This document shows, piece after piece, positions 40,269-43,767 of a stretch of 43,767 bases of DNA (its first letter is position 1; each line of letters starts with the position of its first letter). Origin of the DNA: Clostridia bacterium (GTDB taxonomy: Bacteria > Bacillota > Clostridia > Oscillospirales > Acutalibacteraceae); contig JAFVVQ010000003.1 of assembly GCA_017502085.1 (NCBI GenBank), forward strand, positions 1 to 43,767, read 5' to 3'. Below the pieces are notes generated by a model. The model saw nothing but the letters and a program-made list of their open reading frames with translations. It was not told the origin of the DNA and ran no database searches. Position numbers and translations under genes: made by a program.

Positions 40269-41336
40269 TCACATCCTTTCCATATCTAATTTTTCAGCAA
40301 TTTCTATTTGCTTTGACGGGAACAGGTGAGCATATCGGTACGTGATATCAATGCTCTCGTGACCGACTCGGTCTGCAATTGCAAGTGCGCTGAATCCCAT
40401 ATCAATCAGAAGTGACACATGACTGTGTCTTAAATCATGAATACGGATTTTTTTAACACCTGCATCTTTTGCACCTTTCCTCATTGTGTAATGAAGAGCG
40501 GTTTTTGATACTTGGAACAATCTGTCCTTTTCTCCGATACCGTAAATGCTTTTGATATATTCCTGAATCTCATCACAGAGAAATTGCGGCATTTGTACTG
40601 TTCGGTTGCTTTTGAGAGTTTTGGGGTCAGTGATAACATCCTGACCTTTAATTCTCTGATAAGATTTGTTGATGCGGAGGGTTTGCTTTTCAAAATCGAA
40701 GTCTTCGATGGTCAAAGCGAGCATTTCTCCTAATCGCAATCCGCACCAATACAGAATTTCAAAAGCATAAAAAGCTGTAGGGTTGTCCATAATGGCTTCG
40801 GAAAATTTAAGATATTCTTCCTTTGTCCAGAACAACATTTCCTTTGCTTTTTCTTTGCCCATGTTTCCCGCTTTTGCTGCGGGATTACTGCTCAAATCAT
40901 AAAATCTGACAGCGTGATTGAAAACTGCGCTGAGCTGATTATGTATGGTTTTTAAGTAAACAGGGGAATAGGGTTCTCCGTTTTCATCACGGTGAGCCAT
41001 CATTGTGTTCTGCCATGCGATAACATCTGAAACTTTGATTTCGTTCATCTTTTTGTCTTTGAAATACGGGAGTATTTTCTTGTCAAGAAGATGATTTTTC
41101 ATAACCCATGTGTGTTCTTTTAACCTGCCTTCCAAATCTTCTTTGTAAAGATCGACGAAGGTTCCGAAGGTCATTCCGAGGTCTCCTGTTTGTCTGCAGA
41201 GAAACTTTCTTTCATACTCCTGAGCTTCTCTTTTTGTGTTGAAACCTCGTTTGAATTTTCTGCTTCGTTTTCCAGTCCAATCGGTGGCATAGAATGAAGC
41301 GTACCATTTTCCGTTTTTGTCTTTGTAAGCGGGCAA
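40269..41336 (-). CDS. int: Tyrosine recombinase (integrase) of the 18.5-kb element
   Basis: A 355-aa phage-type integrase with an arm-binding N-terminal domain (KDKNGKWYASF), a SAM-like core-binding domain and a catalytic domain: Arg201 (CGLRLGEM), Lys239, His300/Arg303 (HDLRHSH), His326 (GHES) and Tyr335 (YRYAHLF). All catalytic residues are present. Start TTG 41336 follows AAAGGAG by 8 bases and abuts the xis stop. It should recombine the cores at 24915 and 43360. Confidence 0.93.
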   Translation of the reverse strand: MPAYKDKNGKWYASFYATDWTGKRSRKFKRGFNTKREAQEYERKFLCRQTGDLGMTFGTFVDLYKEDLEGRLKEHTWVMKNHLLDKKILPYFKDKKMNEIKVSDVIAWQNTMMAHRDENGEPYSPVYLKTIHNQLSAVFNHAVRFYDLSSNPAAKAGNMGKEKAKEMLFWTKEEYLKFSEAIMDNPTAFYAFEILYWCGLRLGEMLALTIEDFDFEKQTLRINKSYQRIKGQDVITDPKTLKSNRTVQMPQFLCDEIQEYIKSIYGIGEKDRLFQVSKTALHYTMRKGAKDAGVKKIRIHDLRHSHVSLLIDMGFSALAIADRVGHESIDITYRYAHLFPSKQIEIAEKLDMERM

Positions 41337-41546
41337 TTACTGTTCTCCTTTCTGCTGATTTGCTGTTGTGTTCATACCGTAGAATCTTTCTTCAAAAAAT
41401 TTACGGCTTACTTTGCCGGTCACAACCATATAACCTTTTTCTGCAAGTTCTGCGTTCAAAGCTTTTACAACTTTGTTTGCATAAGAATAAGATACACCGA
41501 GTTCTGATGCGACATCTTTAGTGGTAAGCATATACGAAATATTCAT
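41337..41546 (-). CDS. Excisionase-like small HTH protein
   Basis: 69 aa from ATG 41546, set by AAGGAGGTG; the longer frame to 41633 has no ribosome site and crosses the LexA-like box. LTTKDVASELGVSYSYANKVVKALN is a winged HTH, and YMVVTGKVSRKFFEERF is the second half, as in ICE excisionases. It is directly followed by int, so it likely directs excision. Confidence 0.75.
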   Translation of the reverse strand: MNISYMLTTKDVASELGVSYSYANKVVKALNAELAEKGYMVVTGKVSRKFFEERFYGMNTTANQQKGEQ

Positions 41547-41583
41547 TGTTTCACCTCCTTGTGCGAAATTTATCGAAAAAGCA

Positions 41584-41597
41584 CGAACAGATGTTCT
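41584..41597. promoter_or_regulatory. LexA-like operator at the xis-int promoter
   Basis: CGAACAGATGTTCT matches 13 of 14 positions of the B. subtilis LexA/DinR consensus CGAACRNRYGTTYC. It lies just downstream of the xis -10, where a bound repressor would block transcription. Confidence 0.6.
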
Positions 41598-41612
41598 GTG
41601 CCTTACAGCATA

Positions 41613-41641
41613 ATTATAGCCACCTGTTGACAAAAACGCAA
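41613..41641 (-). promoter_or_regulatory. Promoter for xis-int
   Basis: Minus-strand TTGCGT (41641-41636), 17 bp, TATAAT (41618-41613). Confidence 0.6.
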
Positions 41642-41719
41642 TAGTTTTGTATTATGTTGTTTGGAGTGATTTATATTTGCTAAAATTCTTGGAACATTAT
41701 TGTCAAAAAGGAGGCATTT

Positions 41720-43192
41720 ATGAAAAGGGATTATTCACAGTGCATGATGACTGATTATGATATATATTTAATAGATAGAAGCAATTCAGATGAAATAGTT
41801 GATGACTATTTTCAGAACTATGTAGTTTTTGACAATGTAAAAAAAGAATTTTTCGTAGAAATAGATTTTCAAAAAGAGTATCATCATATGTTCGGTTTTA
41901 TAGAACAATATGATATGATGATGAATGCTGATATCAAAAGTAAACTTGAAAAACGTTATAAACCTTATCCTCAGGGATATTTGGGGTTTATTGAAGGTGA
42001 AAATAGAAAGTATTATAATATCCTTATCAATTCATACAATATAGAGAAGTATGATTTTTCAAGAGATTCATTTTATAGAAGTAATCCTCAATACTTTAAA
42101 AGACCTTATCTGAATGTTTTAAGCGGTCACAAGGTTAAGCTATCATATGGTGAAGGAATTCTTGACTTCATATATGCAGACTTTTTCTCGTCTTGTTGGG
42201 ACCAATATGAAAACTTTGTTTGTGATCCCCGAGAAGATGATTATGACAGTCGATATCATAATTCCGAAAGTATTACCGTTTATAATGAGCTTCAGGATAA
42301 AGTGGAGCTCTTATATGACTTTGAAAGAACAATGCACTCCGTTTATAAGATTGTATATTCTTCAATTTACACCGCAATATGTCCTCCCAGATTTGAAAAG
42401 GACTTTGATCCTTATGTAGTTATTGAGTGGTATGCAGATCGTTTGCAGGTTGTTCAAAGTGAATTTTTATGGTTGATTGAATTCTGCTATGACGAAGACT
42501 ATCTTCCGGAAATCCTCGGAAAGATGACACCTCAGGAAAGATTTCATCTTTTCAAAAAAATTCATAGACACAAACTTGAGAAACCCAGAAAAGAAATACT
42601 TTCTTTTGTTCGCACTTCGGCATACGATGAAAATGATTGTGATATAGAGAAAAAAGAAGCCGTTGAGTTCGCATTCAAATATGATCAGACAAAATTTTTA
42701 AGGAACTCAAAACTTTCGCTTGAAGAACTTTTGGATTATACGATGAGCAAACGTGAAGCGGTTGTAAAATATGCCTTCAGTTCTGTTTTTGAGTTGCTCG
42801 AGCTTGAGTTTTCAAAAATGCTTGAAACAAATATCAGGTTTAAAAAGTGTAAACGCTGCGGAAGATATTTTGTTGTGAAAGGGAACTACAATACTAATTA
42901 CTGTGACCGCATAGAAAACGGTTCACGTTATACTTGCCAAGAGTTAGCTGCCACAGAAAATTACAAAGCAAAGCTTGCAAACAATAAAGCTTTGTCTATA
43001 TATAATAAGTATTACAAACGATACAGAGCTCGTGTTAAGGTCAATCAGATTAAAGAGCCTGATTTCAAGGATTGGAAACTTAAAGCTTTGGTTAAGCGTA
43101 ATGATTGCGATAACGGAATAATTTCACCTGAAGAATACGAAACCTGGAACGAATCTTTCTTTCCTAACCGCAAGAGAAAGGAAAACAAATAA
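41720..43192 (+). CDS. DUF6076-type protein with C-terminal zinc finger
   Basis: A 490-aa protein. Most of it is not recognised; the C-terminal 110 residues carry KKCKRCGRYFVVKGNYNTNYCDR and YTCQELA, a four-cysteine zinc site, followed by a basic helical region, as in DUF6076. It may bind nucleic acid. AAGGAGG (41708-41714) sets ATG 41720. It lies between int and the right end of the element, where accessory or exclusion genes are frequent. It is transcribed toward the end and stops at a strong terminator. Confidence 0.75.
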   Translation: MKRDYSQCMMTDYDIYLIDRSNSDEIVDDYFQNYVVFDNVKKEFFVEIDFQKEYHHMFGFIEQYDMMMNADIKSKLEKRYKPYPQGYLGFIEGENRKYYNILINSYNIEKYDFSRDSFYRSNPQYFKRPYLNVLSGHKVKLSYGEGILDFIYADFFSSCWDQYENFVCDPREDDYDSRYHNSESITVYNELQDKVELLYDFERTMHSVYKIVYSSIYTAICPPRFEKDFDPYVVIEWYADRLQVVQSEFLWLIEFCYDEDYLPEILGKMTPQERFHLFKKIHRHKLEKPRKEILSFVRTSAYDENDCDIEKKEAVEFAFKYDQTKFLRNSKLSLEELLDYTMSKREAVVKYAFSSVFELLELEFSKMLETNIRFKKCKRCGRYFVVKGNYNTNYCDRIENGSRYTCQELAATENYKAKLANNKALSIYNKYYKRYRARVKVNQIKEPDFKDWKLKALVKRNDCDNGIISPEEYETWNESFFPNRKRKENK

Positions 43193-43196
43193 AAAG

Positions 43197-43240
43197 AACC
43201 CTCTTGTATGATTAAGCGTTCATACAAGAGGGTTTTCCTC
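43197..43240 (+). terminator. Terminator after the DUF6076 gene
   Basis: AACCCTCTTGTATGA (43197-43211) pairs perfectly with TCATACAAGAGGGTT (43220-43234), followed by TTCC. Confidence 0.85.
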
Positions 43241-43270
43241 AATTATGAAATTAGTGGGTAGTGTTTTGCC

Positions 43271-43305
43271 GTATCATTTGAACCTAATGTATCAAAATGG
43301 TATCA
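43271..43305. repeat. Three GTATCA motifs near the right core
   Basis: GTATCA occurs at 43271, 43289 and 43300, and twice within the left-end repeat (25043 and 25069; also 20753 and 20789 in copy 1). They could be arm-type sites of the integrase. Confidence 0.35.
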
Positions 43306-43359
43306 TTTTGGCATTTGAGGTCTCAAGAACGGCTATAAATAAGGGATTCACGCCCTTAC

Positions 43360-43376
43360 TGTATTATTCCCACTCG
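43360..43376. other. Attachment-site-like core, copy 3 (right end of the 18.5-kb element)
   Basis: Identical over 17 bp to 20631-20647. The bases to its right (TTGCAGGG) differ from those right of cores 1 and 2, and in the Glu-Trp-Glu frame a stop lies 10 codons upstream, so it is not an intact guaA. Confidence 0.65.
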
Positions 43377-43767
43377 TTGCAGGGACTTGTATCTTAAACA
43401 ATTTTGTTTAGAAGATATTGTGCCTGCTGTCCTGATTATTTTGATTACCCATATTATTATAGCTGTACGATGGATGCTTATCAAAATCTTATCAGTGGTG
43501 ATAAATCACCATGGGAGGGGCAACACAGTTGTTTCGGGTGGTTGTCACCCTAACGATAATATTATACGCAAAATCGACCGAAAAATCAAGATGAGGTCTT
43601 ACTCACCTTGTGATCCTAATTCTATATTCCATACACCAACATACCCGCTATTGCCGAAATGACAATCAGCAAGATCCTCAACTGCGTAAGCCTATCACGA
43701 ATAAACTTAGTGTCCACTTGCCTCACCACCTATCCTATATATTGTAGGCGAAAAGGCGGCTTCACTA
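43377..43767. other. Right-hand tail beyond the last core
   Basis: No firm gene. A minus-strand frame from GTG 43717 to 43622 reads DTKFIRDRLTQLR, which recalls the N-terminus of some clostridial XRE regulators, and then becomes a hydrophobic run with an early stop, so it may be a remnant. A plus-strand frame at 43387-43662 has a hydrophobic start but poor signals. The region may be the start of another element. Confidence 0.3.

Noticed and set aside
43387-43662. 91-codon plus-strand frame with hydrophobic N-terminus, considered as a holin-like or type I toxin
   Set aside because: No good ribosome site, the second half looks random, and a toxin-type match could not be supported.
1-43767. tRNA, rRNA or riboswitch genes
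   Set aside because: I saw no cloverleaf, rRNA or riboswitch pattern when reading the intergenic regions; a covariance-model scan was not possible.

Overview
The window looks like chromosome of a gut or rumen Clostridia (Oscillospiraceae/Ruminococcaceae-like) that has taken up several mobile elements. The evidence is Firmicutes-type AAGGAGG ribosome binding sites, sigma-A promoters with 17-bp spacers, and families typical of gut Clostridia (MobA/MobL and MobV relaxases, TnpV, DUF6809, DUF6076, GPH-type transporters). The species cannot be named from sequence alone.

Layout. (1) 24-3604 is the end of a serine-recombinase element: a MobA/MobL relaxase broken by an in-frame TGA, a 62-aa protein and a large serine recombinase. 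(2) 3669-4550 is a PHP-family phosphoesterase behind a consensus promoter. (3) 4661-19049 is a glycan locus: a GH43-like enzyme, a WYL regulator, three divergent GH38 alpha-mannosidases, a HAD phosphatase and a GPH sugar:cation symporter. One GH38 (6879-9734) lacks the family's nucleophilic aspartate. (4) 19083-20446 is a radical SAM/SPASM protein with a double zinc-ribbon protein.

(5) From 20.6 kb the DNA is divided by three copies of an attachment-like core (20631-20647, 24915-24927, 43360-43376) that reads Glu-Trp-Glu-stop on the minus strand, as the 3' end of guaA does. The first interval (4.3 kb) carries only a GH5 enzyme and a long-tailed transporter. The second (18.5 kb) is an integrative mobilizable element with tyrosine integrase, excisionase-like gene, MobV relaxase, RHH accessory protein, RepA-like ATPase with 3+3 inverted iterons, a MobV-like oriT, an ECF sigma/anti-sigma pair and ICE-type small genes.

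(6) The cargo of that element is the most interesting part. Nine genes on the minus strand, 34307 down to 25198, lie nearly end to end: XRE regulator, Fic, type III restriction subunit Res, an Abi-C/HEPN-like protein, DUF2513 (frameshifted), a HEPN protein with an RX4H motif, the type III methyltransferase Mod, the membrane protein DUF6338, and a 54-aa Gln/Pro/Gly/Asn-rich protein. I read this as a composite type III restriction-modification and abortive-infection island.

LexA-like (SOS) palindromes lie at the excisionase-integrase promoter and near the left end of both att-bounded modules, which suggests damage-induced excision. All functional statements are from sequence reading; no database search was run.
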